A DNA stretch of 64,000 nt from Phlebiopsis flavidoalba (GCA_035772785.1 JAOCPU010000002.1:682001-746000), one strand, 5' to 3'. Numbered from the stretch's first letter, positions 34,014 through 46,766 are shown. Made by a program: numbers and translations. Notes: generated from the letters alone by a model not told the origin.

Positions 34014-34655
34014 ATGGGCTGTACGTCGTTGTGCTCAACCGTCTCAATCGTTCTACAACATGTTGTTGACCGTATTGCGTAGCCAACAAACCCCGTGGAT
34101 TGCAAGCCGCGCGGAAGCTCCGTAACGACCGCCGTCTCAACCGCTGGGTGAGTCCCACAATTTGGCATGGTCCAAGTCCGAAGATTCTGACCACGGTATA
34201 TCAACTGCGTTTTCTTGCGTTATAGGCGGACACAAATCATACAAGAAGCGTGGCCCTCGGCAACTTCTACGAACAAGACCTCGCCAACAGGAGGTTCTTC
34301 GCACGCGAAGGGCATCGTCCTCGAGAAGGTCGGTGTTGAGGCCAAGCAGCCCAACTCTGCCATCCGGAAGTGCGTCCGTCCGTGTGCAACTGATCAAGAA
34401 CGGTAAGAAGGTCACCGCTTTCCGTGCCAGTAAGCTTTACACTTGAAACCAGTGCGATTCCGGATATTGACGCTGCCTCTAGAATGACGGTTTTTTGCTT
34501 GAACTTCGTCGACGAGAACGACGAGGGTCCTCATCTCCGGTTTCGGTCGCCGCGGTAAGGCTAAGGGTGATATTCCACTGGTGTCCGCTTCAAGATCGTC
34601 AAGGTCTCTGGTGTCGGTGTGCTCCTCGCCCTGTGGAAGGAGAAGAAGGCACGTC
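34014..34655 (+). CDS. RPS23: 40S ribosomal protein S23 (uS12)
   Basis: A component of the small ribosomal subunit at the decoding centre. The first coding exon is only 7 nt (34014-34020, ATGGGCT). An intron of 62 nt (34021-34082) joins it to give [20 protein letters not shown] and LNRW; a second intron runs 34148-34225, then AD-SYKKR. The conserved core is visible across slips: [38 protein letters not shown], and [11 protein letters not shown] third intron follows, then [44 protein letters not shown] and ALWKEKK. The Pro in KQPNS is the residue that is hydroxylated in other eukaryotes. The expected C-terminal end after KEKK is disrupted, so the stop is approximate. Slips occur near 34232, 34290, 34345, 34375, 34580 and 34625. 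Confidence 0.92.
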
Positions 34656-35232
34656 ATATCCTTCTCCAGACGTGTTTTATCAAACTTACAGTCTCTGTAG
34701 GAGAAGCCCCGCTCATAAATTATCTCGGTCGCTTCCCCGCCCTTTCGTCGCTACTCCACTTGCATCCCATTCCTTGTGGTCCACATGTCATAACATGTCT
34801 GTATTGCCTTCTCGCGCCATGTCCCGCTGCTCTGTCTGAATGCATAAGCTAAATTCAAAAAGAGCAGTACATGCTCAACCATCATGTACGATTATGCGGT
34901 CCATTTTTGTGTCGGAAGTTTTTAGGATGTGCTATCAACTCTGCGTTGGGTATTGGCCATCGCAACTTGCCTACCACGGACCATGGCAGACCGTTACGGC
35001 ATTTTGGCATTGGTGGAATTATGAGTCCAAGTCACAACATCGGCTCTTACTGAGTCGTGCTCTGACCCATCCGCACTGAGAAATGAACGGAAAAAACGCG
35101 TCCTATCAGCGCGTGTGGAAACATCCATTACGAAGTGACATTACAGGCGTAGGCAAATGTATCATGAAATACTTGTCCAAGTGAATAACCACAGAGCCAT
35201 GCATACGATAGCGAAACGAATACTTTTGGAAC
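34656..35232. other. Intergenic region between convergent RPS23 and CDS1
   Basis: This holds the 3' untranslated regions of RPS23 and CDS1. Open frames of 60-80 codons lack motifs. No gene is seen. Confidence 0.5.
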
Positions 35233-36825
35233 TCACAGCTTCACCACAATCCCCTGACCCTCCAAGTACCGCTTGAGATCCGCCATGAGCTCCAGTTGCT
35301 CCTGGGCCGTGAGCCCACTGACGATCATTTTTGCAGCAGAGAACCCAACGGTGACATGATGTTCGCGGATGAGGCTAACTGTAGTACACATAGATGAAGA
35401 CACCCATGAGGAATCTAAACACATTCGGGTCAGTAGCCATCTCAACTGAAGAAGAAGTTTGGAAAGCACGTACTGGCAGTCCATACGGTCGGTCATACCA
35501 CCGTGTCCTGGGATGCTGTGGCCAAAGTCCTTGATATCGAAGGCACGTTTGAAGCCAGAGGCGAAGAATCCACCGAAAGGAGCGACGAGCGACGCGAAGC
35601 ATGACATGAAAAAGCAAATGGATCTGGTAAGGCGCGTATGGGATTGTTGTGATACTTCCTCCAAGCTATGGGGATGCAGATTAGTTATTAATAATTGCTG
35701 CCAGAGGGATAAGAATTGCACTTACTAAGGTCGAGAGGAAAACGCTCAATGGCGCGGGTATGGTCCAGTCGCGCCATACGAATGCCGGGTTCGGTGTGCA
35801 AGTCATTCCGTCGAAAGCGCTTGCGCCAATGTCGCGAACGGGGCAAATCATGTATTCGAATTGCATGAAATAGGTCCCCCACAGAACACACAAAGATGAC
35901 TGTGCTGAAGAACGCACCAATGAAACCTTCCACGGTCTTTTTGGGAGACAGCTTGATCAACGGGACGGTGCGACCGACTGTAACGCCCCAGATGTAGGCG
36001 AAGACGTCGTTGACAAATGACAAGCGAAGGCGGGGACGAAGAAAACCAAATCATGGCCTTCAAGAATGTTGTTTACAATGAAGTGGCTGGAGAAGAACGT
36101 TAGATACAAGATAGATAGAGCCACTGAGCATCCATACCTTGACACAACGATCATAAGGGGGAGGGTCATATGAACCCAGGCAGAACAGCCCGAATTGCTG
36201 TTCAGGTATCCTCGCTTTGAGCGACAAGACATAACCCGACGAAACCGAGCGTGTAAAGCGAGAAGACTGATGAAGCGGTGATTTGTTGCGAACATAGTCA
36301 ACTGCGCGTCCGAGAATACAACATGCTGCAGTTAAATTAGCGGAGGTTCGAAGGCCGCACGAACTCTTTACCCCAGATTACGTGCGTACCTTGAAATAGT
36401 TTAAGATGATGCCTTTCGCCCATAACAAGACAGTAGCTATTGCGACCGCGAAAAAAAAAAATACCAGGTTCAACGTACTTACTCCATGGATCTTTGCCTT
36501 CGTACTTCCGCTCGTCCTCCTGGATTTTCGTCTTCAACGAGAAACAAAGCAGTGAACCCTTCGTCGGTAGACGAGCTATCTGGACAACCATGGAAAACAA
36601 GCACACAAATTCAAATCATGTGTACGCAATCTGTCCCATCAAAGAGCAAGGGCTCTGTCATAGATGAGGTGATCATCAATAGGGTGTTTAAGTAGCAGTA
36701 AGTACCAATTAGTAGGGAGCGTTGGTTACGGAAGCCCGAGGAAACCTCCAATCATGATAAATGTCCGTCCCTAACGTCCGGAGTAAGCGCGTTTTGTCGT
36801 TTCTTCACCTTTTACCTGCATCCTG
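35233..36825 (-). CDS. CDS1: Phosphatidate cytidylyltransferase (CDP-diacylglycerol synthase)
   Basis: An integral ER membrane enzyme that makes CDP-diacylglycerol from CTP and phosphatidic acid. The core starts about 36770 with [12 protein letters not shown], then fragments of the next helix and [12 protein letters not shown] (36540). Next come DPWSK (36490), WYFFAVANYF in a shifted frame, [19 protein letters not shown] (36290-36240), [10 protein letters not shown], and [36 protein letters not shown] (36020-35970) and [18 protein letters not shown] follow. The signature [20 protein letters not shown] plus GMTDRMD (35557-35485) matches the family pattern S-x-F-KR-x4-KD...HGG-x-DR-x-D exactly. 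The stop is at 35233 after [11 protein letters not shown]. Introns lie near 35700, 35480-35455 and 35410-35380. The N-terminal limit is uncertain because exon-like sequence continues upstream to 37632. Confidence 0.88.
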
Positions 36826-37632
36826 GGGGCTTGTATCTTTCTCAACGTCGCGACTGATTTGTCATCTGCGCTGGGGACGAGTCGGGGGTCGTTTATTTCG
36901 TTCAGGTTTCTGGTGTTGACAGCGGATACCACTGGTATGGGGCTTCTTCTTCTCGTAGTGACTGTCAGCTTAGGGCTGTATTCGACCCTCCGGAGTATGC
37001 GGAGGTGCAGTTGACAAATTTCCAGAGATGCTTTAGCAGGGGCAGGCTCCTCGGCTAGGGCGGGGCAGGTACCGTTCGCAGGCAGAGTGGTGCGACGACT
37101 TCGTCAAATACTCCTGTGACAAGGTCATCCGAAGGCCCGTGAAGCTCTACTGTATGGCCTCGACGGTGGCCTTCAGTCTCCTCGAGGGATTTTGGTTTGG
37201 GAGCAAAGGGCCCTTTCAACTGGCGTATCTACGGTGACGGTCTGCACACAGTGAGGTAGCTCCATGCTGGCCCTTTGCCTGCGCCATCGCGCGCAGCACG
37301 CTAAACTTTGCCCAACTTTTCTTGTTGCCCCTTCTCTGCACGAGCTTGCGCCTTCGCCTTCTTGAGCTAGGGCTTTTTTGTCAGTGGGCACGAGGCTCAT
37401 ACTGCGCGCGTTGTGTCAGAGAATGACCAAGCAAAACACTATGGACGCACCTAGTAGGTGATGTCACAGGCTCATCAATGACCTCCTCTTCCAGGTCTCC
37501 CTCGCCGGGACTCAATATTGAGGGCCATCCCAGCGGTTCTGGGGGAAGCGAACCAGGACGACTGGGAGCGCCTTGTGCCGGTGGTCTGCTCATGGTGGTG
37601 GTGGACAACTTGCTCAGCGTGTCGTCCGACAC
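36826..37632 (-). CDS. Putative N-terminal exons of CDS1, or a separate small gene
   Basis: Minus-strand sequence upstream of CDS1 looks coding but is unassigned. A Met near 37593 starts MSRPPAQGAPSRPGSLPPEP, followed by EGDLEEEVIDEPVTSPT and an apparent intron (about 37455-37405). Lys/Ala-rich and VTVDTPVERALCSQTKIPRG segments follow (37400-37200). Downstream pieces near 36960-36820 read RNLNEINDPRLVPSADDKSV and [11 protein letters not shown], ending in a good donor (about 36820) with an acceptor (about 36775) that leads into CDS1 RTFIMIGG. The first piece resembles the disordered N-terminus of fungal Cds1. The middle may belong to it or to another protein. Confidence 0.35.
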
Positions 37633-39076
37633 GTGAAGTCATGGTCCTTGGGCGTCTACATCGCTTTGGGCTGAGAACCTGGAGAAATTGGGGGCCTGTT
37701 TACGAGTCTCGTAGCTCGAATAGTCGTATTGCAATAAGAGAAACACCATTTGCCATGAAGAGTTGAATCATGTGGCGAAATATTGCCGGCGCTCTACCGA
37801 TATCACAAGACGTGAAGTCTACGCCACAAGATGTATGCCTGAGATACAAAACGAGTTTGAAAAGACCTGTTTACCATAGTGGCCCATAGAGGAACCTCGT
37901 TCATATCCGAAAATGTTAACTTATGACAGACTGTTTTCAATCAGACAGTGCAGCCGTGCACACAGGAGCGCGAAACAACATAATAAGATAGGTGCTATCC
38001 TCGGGTAGTCATACGGACGTGGAACAAGCGTTATCCGGTTCACAGATCCGCCTGCAGCGCAAGAATATCGGTGCAACGTTGACAGGTGGGTAATTCGCAC
38101 TGACGTGTCAACATGAATTGACTGATCGAGTATAGCCCGAGGTATTATCGTCTCGGATATTCCGATCATAGGCAATAGGCGGGCTTTTCAAGTAAACGGA
38201 CGCGTGGGAGTGGTAGTAGGCAGACCATGCGTAAAGCGTTGAGCCCACAAGGCAGTCAGAGGACGACAGCGGAATAGAACGGAGCTCTATGCATTGCACA
38301 AAGTACTGCCATAAATCATCCGACGTCAGGCAGGCACAAAGGAGTATATGAATTTGGCTCACATCGTCGGAATCAGTGATGCCCGCCCTCGGCTTGAAGA
38401 GCGAAGTTCTCAGCAACATAACATAAGTGGTGATGAAGCAACGACAGCACATGCCGAAGCCAGGGAACATCTTGCTAAACATGCTGACGCTGTTGGAACA
38501 CCGGGTGTTTCCTCCAGGCGTCCTGCTTTTGCCCAGGGGTTGCGATAGAGAGGGGGGTGGCGACGGTGGGTTTGCCATCTGCTGAAGCCATATTTTGATA
38601 ATTCCGTGAGCTTTCTGCCTGACATTCGATGCGTGGGCAACGTACGGTGTGAATGTGTCTCCGAGACCTGGAGGTGAGTCGGACGCGAGGTGGCCTTTCG
38701 TATTCGCGAAGTGGGCGGATTTAGGGCAGGTCCGGGGGGAACTTGCAAACGCACGCCGTGTGTCAACACTCACTAGGCGTCGAGCTACCACTTCCCATCT
38801 TGTTCTTTTACCACCACCGGGTCATCCCCCCAGTCCTGTTCGGCAGGGTTCTGTACCACTCTTTTGTTCATGCGCTATTGTCCCGCTTACCCATTTTGCC
38901 GTTTTCATGTGTCTCCGACGGATGTTTCATCCATAGGTTGCTTTATCCGGCTGGCGTGGGGGTCACTACAGCAAATGTGTGACTCAATAGAAAACGATAA
39001 CACCACTCGAATTAAATACATCTAAAGCCGGTCCCCCGATGGTAACTTATGCACCAGATTCCAGGAATACGGCAAC
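37633..39076. other. Unassigned region between CDS1 and TOP1
   Basis: A 227-codon minus-strand frame (38791-38108) reads, for example, ASDSPPGLGDTFTPYVAHAS and QKAHGIIKIWLQQMANPPSP. No family is recognised. It is the best candidate for a gene here, divergent from TOP1, but I cannot support function or limits. The 250 bases before 39077 probably contain the TOP1 promoter. Confidence 0.3.
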
Positions 39077-42000
39077 ATGGCCCGCAGGCCACCTCCAACG
39101 GTTGATTCCCCTCCCCTGGAGCACTGATCCAAACGTGTTGGAAAGATCCCCTCCCCCCTTGACGTGGACGATGAGGACGACCTCCCTCTCGGTAAAGTGC
39201 AATATTCCCATTGAACCTGTGCAATCCAGATGTCCCTTACTTATATGCGTCCGCACCATTGGCCCGAACTTCCACCAAAGTTCGCAGGCACAACGCGAAC
39301 GAAGTCAGAGCCGCTTACCCCCCGACATCTACGCAGTCGTAGACGCAAAAGGGCTACGCCACTCGTTGACGTCGTTTCCAGTGATGATGACACGCCCTTG
39401 AAATCCTCGCCTAGCAAACATCTGGCTGGAAGTCAGCTGCCGTGCCTATGCCAGGTCGGTCAAGTCCCCTTTCCTCCCCTCTGGCGAACTGCTGCTCGGG
39501 GTCAATGGCTAAGAAACGGCGCCAAGAGTCGCAATGTAGTTGTTGACAGTAGCGAGGACGACGACGACATCGCCCCGGTGGTGCAAGAAGAAACGCGTCC
39601 CTAACGGCAAGACCAAACCACCGAAGAAGCGCGTAAGAAGGAAGAAAGTGATGACGATGACTTCGGGGCTCGAAGTCCGAGGACGATAATAAGACCCATT
39701 GCAGCGAAGAAGTCCACAAAACCAGGCGAAACGTAAAGTCAAGCAGGAAGTCGATTCCGATGACGAACAGACGACAAACCGCTGAAGAAGATCACTGCGA
39801 AACGCGCTCCCGGCAAGAAGGTCAAGAAGGAGGAGGAGGCCTCCAGCTCTGAAACCCCTCAGTCCGAAAAAGAGGGCCTCCAAAGCCAAGAAGGAGGACG
39901 AGGAGGAGGTGAAGAAGGCAAAGAAGAAAAAGAAGGAGGAAGAAGACGAGGAAGTCTTCCGCTGGTGGGAGCAGCAGGATGTTAACGGGATGGTTCTGAC
40001 AAGTGGCAGACACTTGAGCATAATGGAGTGTATTTCCCCCCTCCATACGAACCCCTCCCTTCGAGCGTGAAAATGAAATATAACGGATGCCCTCAGATGT
40101 TGCTGACGACTCCGTGATGTCTGACATTGTGCGTACAGGCAAGCCTGTTGATCTTCCTGCCGCTTCTGAAGAAGTTGCCGGTTTCTACGCTGCATTGATC
40201 GAGTCGGGACCATGCCAAAGGACCAAACCTTCAACAAGAATTTCTTCGAAGACTTTTTGCAAGTTTTGAAGAAGAACCCACCGGCATGTGGAGTATCCTG
40301 TTCATTTCTATCTGATCTAATTGGTTCTGTTTTTAGCGAGACGGCACGAAGATTACGAAGTTCGAGCTATGCGACTTTAGACCGATGTACGAGCACTTCG
40401 AGGGGCTGAAAGCTCAGAAGAAGGCTATGTCGAACGCTGAGAAGAAGGAGGCGAAGGCCGCGAGGGACGCTATCGAGGCTCCTTACACTCACTGTACGCT
40501 CGACGGCCGGAAAGAAAAAGTTGGCAAACTTCACCGCGTTGAGGCCTCCTGGTCTGTTCAGAGGTCGTGGCGACCATCCGAAGAAGGGGCGGCTAAAGGT
40601 TGACTCGACTTGTTAGTGAGCTTCCGTGATGGCACTCAGGCCTTGCACTAGCTCGCGTCCGTCCCGAAGATATCACCATTAACCTTGGGGAAGGCATTCC
40701 AATCCCGAAACCCAACATGCCAGGCAACTGGAAGTCGGTCGTCCACGACAAGACTGTCACATGGCTTGCCAACTGGGTGGAGAACGTCAACGGCAACTAC
40801 AAGTATGTTTTCCTGGCCGCGGGTAGCTCACTCAAGGGTCAGAGCGATATGCAAAAAAAATTCGAGAAGTCGCGGGAGTTGAAGGTCTGTTTTCACGTTT
40901 CCCCATTACTAGGCATAATCAGCGGTTGCGAGTACAGAAACATGTCGATCGTGGTTCGTGCATATTACAACGCCGAACTTAAGTCGAAGGAGATGAAGGC
41001 GCGCCAAATGGCCACGGCCATGTACTTCATCGACGTCTCTTAGCTTTCTTCGAGCCGGTAACGAGAAGGGTGACGACGAGGCTGACACCGTCGGCTGCTG
41101 CTCGTTGCGTTATGAACATATTACCCTCGAGCCACCGAATTACTCGTCTTCGACTTCTTGGGTAAGGACTCGATCCGCTACTACAACCGCGCGTACAGGT
41201 CGACGACAGGGTTTTCAAGAACATCAAGCTGTTCAAGGATCAAACATCCGAAGGCGACCGCTGTTTTGGACCGTGTCGATGTCAGTCGCCTCTTCACCCA
41301 ACCATTCCGAGTGTGCTTATGAACCTGCCCTTTCAGACCACTGACCTTAACAAGAAACTCGCCACCTTTATGAAAGGCCTCCACTGCGAAGGTGTTCCGT
41401 ACCTACAACGCGTCGATTACCTTCCAACAGCAGCTTGATCAGGGAACACCCGAGAAGGGTACCGTTCAGGAAAAAGCTCAATGCATACAATCACGCTAAT
41501 CGTATGGTCGCCATCCTATGTAACCATCAACGTGCCGCTCCCAAGACCCATGAGCAGTCAATGCAGAAAATGAAGGAGAAGGTGAGGGTCGACCGTGATC
41601 TGTCTGGGCAAGTCTAACATCTGTTGGTGATGGATAGGTTGCGTGGTTTCAAGTACGAGCGTATGAAGCTTCGACACGCGTTGTTCGCCGTCGACTCGAA
41701 GTTCAAGAAGAAAAAAGCTGTACGCGGAGGATGAGTCTGATCTCGACGAGGATGCCATTGCCGAGCATGAAGACCAGTGGAAGGCGCGAGAAATAGAAAA
41801 GGCTCTGAGAAGAAGTTCCAGAAAGACAATGAGAAGCTCGTCGACCAGAAGGAGAAACCCCAGCCCGAGTCGTCTTGAAAGAAAAGGATCAAGGACATCG
41901 ACGGCTGAGTTCAAGCGTCTCAAGAAGGAGCGCGGACTAACAAGGCAGAACTCAAGAGGGAGAAACCCTCTGAGAAGATTGAAGAAGCAATCGCGAAGTT

Positions 42001-42395
42001 GGACGACAAAATCAAAGCGTTCAAGCTTCAGATGGAGGACAGAGAGGCTGGCAAGGAGGTTGCTCTGGGCAACGAGGTGAGTCGCCTCGTACTAATATTA
42101 GTCTGCGTCTCATTCTGTGCTACTCCAGTAAAATCAACTACCTTGATCCTCGGTAAGTCGCAATCCCCAACTATTCTCTTACAAACTCTGCATGCCTAAT
42201 CGTTTTTAGTATCACTGCCGCGTGGTGCAAGCAGCACGAAGTCCCAATAGAGAAGATCTTTTCAAAGGACGCTCCTCCAGAAGTGTAAGTGATATTGTAT
42301 TGTGTAACGTTTCTCTTACTCCTCTCATTTCGGGTACTCAAGTCGCATGTAAAGTCCCTTGGGCACTGGAGGTCGACCCGGACTGGAAATTCTAG
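39077..42395 (+). CDS. TOP1: DNA topoisomerase I (type IB)
   Basis: A nuclear enzyme that relaxes supercoils by transient single-strand cleavage. The ATG at 39077 starts [16 protein letters not shown] charged, disordered N-terminus follows with acidic blocks ([28 protein letters not shown]) and a KKEE-rich stretch to 39960. The core begins with [20 protein letters not shown] (about 39994-40053), then [50 protein letters not shown] sequence (40545-40600), [18 protein letters not shown], and [28 protein letters not shown] and [20 protein letters not shown] follow (41010-41100), then [32 protein letters not shown], and a coiled-coil linker rich in Lys and Glu (41640-42060). The catalytic Tyr lies in [14 protein letters not shown] (codon TAC 42139-42141). 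[11 protein letters not shown] ends at 42395. About 15 slips break the frame. Confidence 0.93.
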
Positions 42396-42913
42396 GGACC
42401 TCAGGCGTAACACATGACTGACACTATACTACGACCCCTCACGCCCGCATTGTTTGCTTCGGACAGTCAAACTACATCAAGTTCACGGACCGATCATATT
42501 GGAACACCAGCACTACTGCATCACTCCTCTGTATCCTTTATAATAGCCTGTCCACTCTGTTGTCCTAGATATACATCACAATGTTATCCCATGTTTTTTC
42601 CATATCAAAGTATTCCCACCCGTCGTGAAAACATGAATGCCCATGTCCGCGTCTATTATAAATTACCGTCTTACTCTAACCACGACCTCTGACCACAACA
42701 TCTCCTCGAACACTGTTCAGCTAATCGCCATTGTATGCGTCAAGAGACTGCTGCTTCGCTCCAGGCTTTCTAACATATCTCAGCGGAAGACGTGGTCCCA
42801 CTTGGTTCTTTGGCGCGAAGTCGTACGGTCCAGTCACGCTAACAGTGTTTGCACGCCGCAGGCGAGCCCTTGCTGCTTCATTGAAGTAAAGCTGTTCCTG
42901 CGTCATACTCATT
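42396..42913. other. Intergenic region between TOP1 and COG2
   Basis: TOP1 3' region and COG2 promoter. CT-rich tracts occur; no gene is seen. Confidence 0.5.
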
Positions 42914-45900
42914 ATGGACGTTATCTCCCCCGGATCCTCGCAAGACCCCATGGACTTGGAGCGACTTGCGGAGGAACTCGAGGCTCGAGAAGGCTCTACC
43001 TTGTCGGGTGTAGAACACGACTTGCCGGCGTACGTTCCTTTATCCCATGACAACCCATTTCTCTCTACGTCTACTTTTAACGTCGAAGACTTCCTGCAAT
43101 CACGGTCGTACACCTCTCTACCTGACCTGCGTGCCGAGCTTCGGGACTATCTGGCTACACTGAAAGAGGAACTTGTCAAGCTTATCAATGACGACTATGA
43201 GGCCTTCATCAGCTTGAGCACGGATTTTGCGTGGAGAAGGAACGAGGTTAGAAAGGTTGAAATGGCCATTAGGTGACCTTCGAACACAAGTGCTTGTATG
43301 TGACATATCGCATTTGGGCCGTAGAATGAAATATCATTCCAGTCAATGTCGTTGTCGTAGAATCTCGTGGAGAGTTTACAACACATACAAGATGCAATAC
43401 AGCAGAAGCTTCACAAACGTACTGACTTGAGAGAAGAGAAAGTGCGTGACCGCGTACCCAAGAAAGCTTCGTGTGAATGACGTGCATCCGGCAGGCCTTC
43501 CTACATCTCCTACTGAAGATATCCGAGTCTATCACTCGACTGGAGTCTTTGCTGTTAATCCTCTGCTCCCTCAGACGAAGATCAAGGACGTTCAGACCTA
43601 CACAGCGTGGCTTTAGCTAGCCATCATGATGAGGAGACCGCGTAGAAGAGAGGCAGTAAGTCTCCATGCATGTGTTACAAATACTGATCTCATCGCAGTT
43701 AGGACTCGAGGAAATCGCGCAAAGCATCTTTCGCGAGTGGCAGCGCAATATACACAGTTATTATATCACATCTCGAAAAGCTGTCAAACATGGAGAAGTG
43801 CGCCGTTCGTAGAAGAGTGCCAATGGGTAAGAGCGGCTTGACCCATCACGCATTGCACGACAGCTCAGACTGCGCTCTTTTAGCGTATCGATAGAATCAA
43901 GTCGACCCTCTCGTCAGACTTGGATCACCTTTTCTCATCCACGCTTGTCACCTTGACCGAGGGCAAGGACTTCGCTCGGACTACTGGGGCAAGCGACCTT
44001 GACAAGACGAAAGCCTTATCAGAAGTCACGGAGTGTCTCCGCACGTATGACATGCTCGGACTGTGGCAAGATGCACGAAGAAGTCCTACGAGCGGACGTT
44101 GTTCGCGCATTCGTTAAGAAGGTGAGCCCGTGTTCTCTCCCTCGTAATGCCAATAGTAATGTTAGATAGTAGACCATTTATACCGGGTGTTTATCCGCGC
44201 CTCAAAGCCCAGTTCTACCCCATACTCCCTTCATACCATCCGCACGGCCCGCGGCGGCTCAAGGGGCAAGCTCGCTCCCGCCACGCACACCCTACACCCC
44301 CTTACACCGCATTTGCCTCAAAGCAAAATCCGTTCGAGGCAAGTTTTGAAGCGCAACCACATATCCTTGATGAAGCGGATGACCCCCTCGCTACTCTATA
44401 CAATAATATCCTCCGCTTCGTCGATCGAGATATGAACGCATCATGGAAATAGCTGAGAAGGTCAGCGTGAAGACAGTCAAGACCGCCGGTGGAAAGGCTG
44501 CGCTCCTGGGTGTACCACCCACGCCCTCCACTCAACGCGACAGCCTGCATGGCTTTGAGATCATGGCGAACGTTGTCTGGTCTGAGATTGGAAAGGCCAT
44601 CATGGACGAACTCGGCGGTGTTGTTTTCGCGGCGGGAAAACCAGACGAATTCAGAAAGGTAAGCACACCCTACATTGGCGTTGTGCTTGTCTAACACAAC
44701 TCGTAGCACTACGAGACGACGCAGGCGTTCATTCGCGCACTTGAATACCTCGCGCCATCTGTAGAGGCTGTGGAAGCCATGCGTTTCCCACATTGTTTAC
44801 GCGTCTTTTGAAAAGCGATGGCAGCTCCCAGTCTACTTCCCAGTTGCGGTGGAAGGAAATCGTCACGAAGCTTGAGGACTCATTGGCTAATTCACGATTG
44901 GAGCGAACGATCAGCAAAGGTCTGTCTACATAGATAAGTATTTGAGGTGGTTAGCTCACCCAAAGTAGAAGTCGCACCGTTTGTCACCACTCAAGCGGCT
45001 GCGGTCTGGACCGCCATATCGACTATATGGAGTGGTCAAGTTTACATACCTGAACTGAATCACCGGTTTCTGGAAGCTGACACTCCAGGCGCGTCTCTTC
45101 TCCGGCCGAGTGTACCTTGCACTCACGATAGCATGTAGATCATCAGTCGATATACGTCGTGGCTACAGACTAACATGCCTGCCTTTGAGCCAGCGAGCAA
45201 GATATCCGCAGGTGTGGAGAGAACAGCTAATGTAGGACTCACGTTTTTCTCACCATGACAAGCAATGAATTATTCCCCAGGTAACCTCTCCGCTGATTCG
45301 TGCCTCTACGCCAACAAATCAACAAGTTGAAGCTGCCTCGCCCGAGAGTGTAGCCGCAGATGATGCTCTCTTGGTACAACTGGCGAACATACTCACCGAT
45401 CTCAAAGCGATGGAGAGCCAAGTGTGGAAATTGTGGCGTGAAGAGCTAGTGATCATGCTCCCCGACCTCTCAGAAATCGATGATGGCGACCCTGCTGTTT
45501 CGTTGGAAGGTGAGGTATCTATATCGTGCAGCGTACAGTGTACTGACATGCCTGCTAGATACCCTGCGACATTGCTTATCGGCGTTGATATCTTTCATTC
45601 CTCCGATTTCCGGTCAAGTCATTGTCATCCTTTCCCGGCGTGGCTACGACTCTTTGCTCCCTATGCGCTCCATACCCTCACAGTTCAGGGCTATGACTGC
45701 CAGCAAGCGACTACCGCCAGAACCTAGTCACTTTGTCTCACTAATCTTCCGTGCTCTTAAGAGCTTCTTTGGTATAGGATCCGGGGAGGCTCCTGGTCTG
45801 GCTTTGAAGGACGCGTACTTGCACTCCTACGCTGAAGAGGTCTTCGAAAACATTGCTCAGAGGTGAGCAGTCACTTCATATGATCTTTTGTCAGCATTTT

Positions 45901-46191
45901 CTGATACGACTCCGCCAGATACATATACTTCCTCACTGCAATGAAAAAGACTGAAGAGTCACTGCGTAGACTGAAGAAGGGCAAAAAGTCTGCGTTCTCG
46001 TTGTTTGCATATCTGCTACATCGAGTAGTAATGACGACGGCCGGGCGGACGAGGAGAAAATTCGTGCCCAGATGATACTAGACGTGGAAGCCTTTGGGAA
46101 AGACGCAGAGTCACTCGGTGTTCCGGTGAATGAGAGTAGCACGTATCGCTCGTTGAAAGAGCTTGCGAATGCGCCGTTGACGGAAGACTAG
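42914..46191 (+). CDS. COG2: Conserved oligomeric Golgi complex subunit 2
   Basis: A lobe A subunit of the COG tether that holds retrograde vesicles at the Golgi. The ATG at 42914 starts MDVISPGSSQDPMDLERLAE. The diagnostic N-terminus follows: PLSHDNPFLSTSTFNVEDFL and YTSLPDLRAELRDYLATLKE (43103-43162), KLINDDYEAFISLSTD, and RLERLKWPLGDLRTQVL in another frame. Coiled-coil-like segments come next (43380-44050), then HPTPPYTAFASKQNPFEASF (44288-44347), DPLATLYNNILRFVDRD, and GFEIMANVVWSEIGKAIMDE (44551-44610). The C-terminal domain includes LAALDLKAMESQVWKLWREE-like sequence (45400-45450), LPPEPSHFVSLIFRALKSFF (45708-45772), DAYLHSYAEEVFENIAQR and YIYFLTAMKKTEESLRRLKK. The last part is ILDVEAFGKDAESLGV to LANAPLTED, stop 46189-46191. 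Many introns and slips occur. Confidence 0.85.
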
Positions 46192-46766
46192 CGTCAGATT
46201 TTCTAATTTTTTTATTGCTGTTAACTTGTGGGCACGGACTGAATTCAACTGTCAAGCTTTCAAGTCTTGACTGCGACATGACACGAATCTGTGGGCCCTG
46301 GGACGCGTGTCGCGCAACGCACTCGAACTGAATTTCTGATCGTTCACACAGAAACGGGGGATTGATGCAGGTGAGATTGTCCAAATGACAAGATCTTGAG
46401 GCTTCACAGCAGGAACCCCGTTCGCGGCCTGCCTCCGCAGAGACAGCATTGAGGACATTGTCTAACTGCAAGGCTCGATCGAGAGTAGGGTCGGTGCTTA
46501 GGCCTTAGGGGTAGGACGCTGTCGGATGAGAATACTTCAATTTCTCCATTATTACACAGCACGGCGATATAATTTGTGAGATAGAAGAAGATAGGGAGAG
46601 ACGAATACGTGAGGTATGAATGGAGTGGGAATACAGAGGTGAGAAAAGCCCGCCATAAACGAGGTAAAACGGAAAGGTAGTGCAAAAAAAATCCCGATAG
46701 CCAATGATACAACAGAGGAAAGCAAGGCCAGATAGCAGTAGCATAGTCCAGGAGAAGGTGAGGGGG
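46192..46766. other. Intergenic region between convergent COG2 and the PHD gene
   Basis: 3' regions of both genes. Short T-rich and A-rich tracts occur (46197-46215, 46684-46692). No coding motif is seen. Confidence 0.5.
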
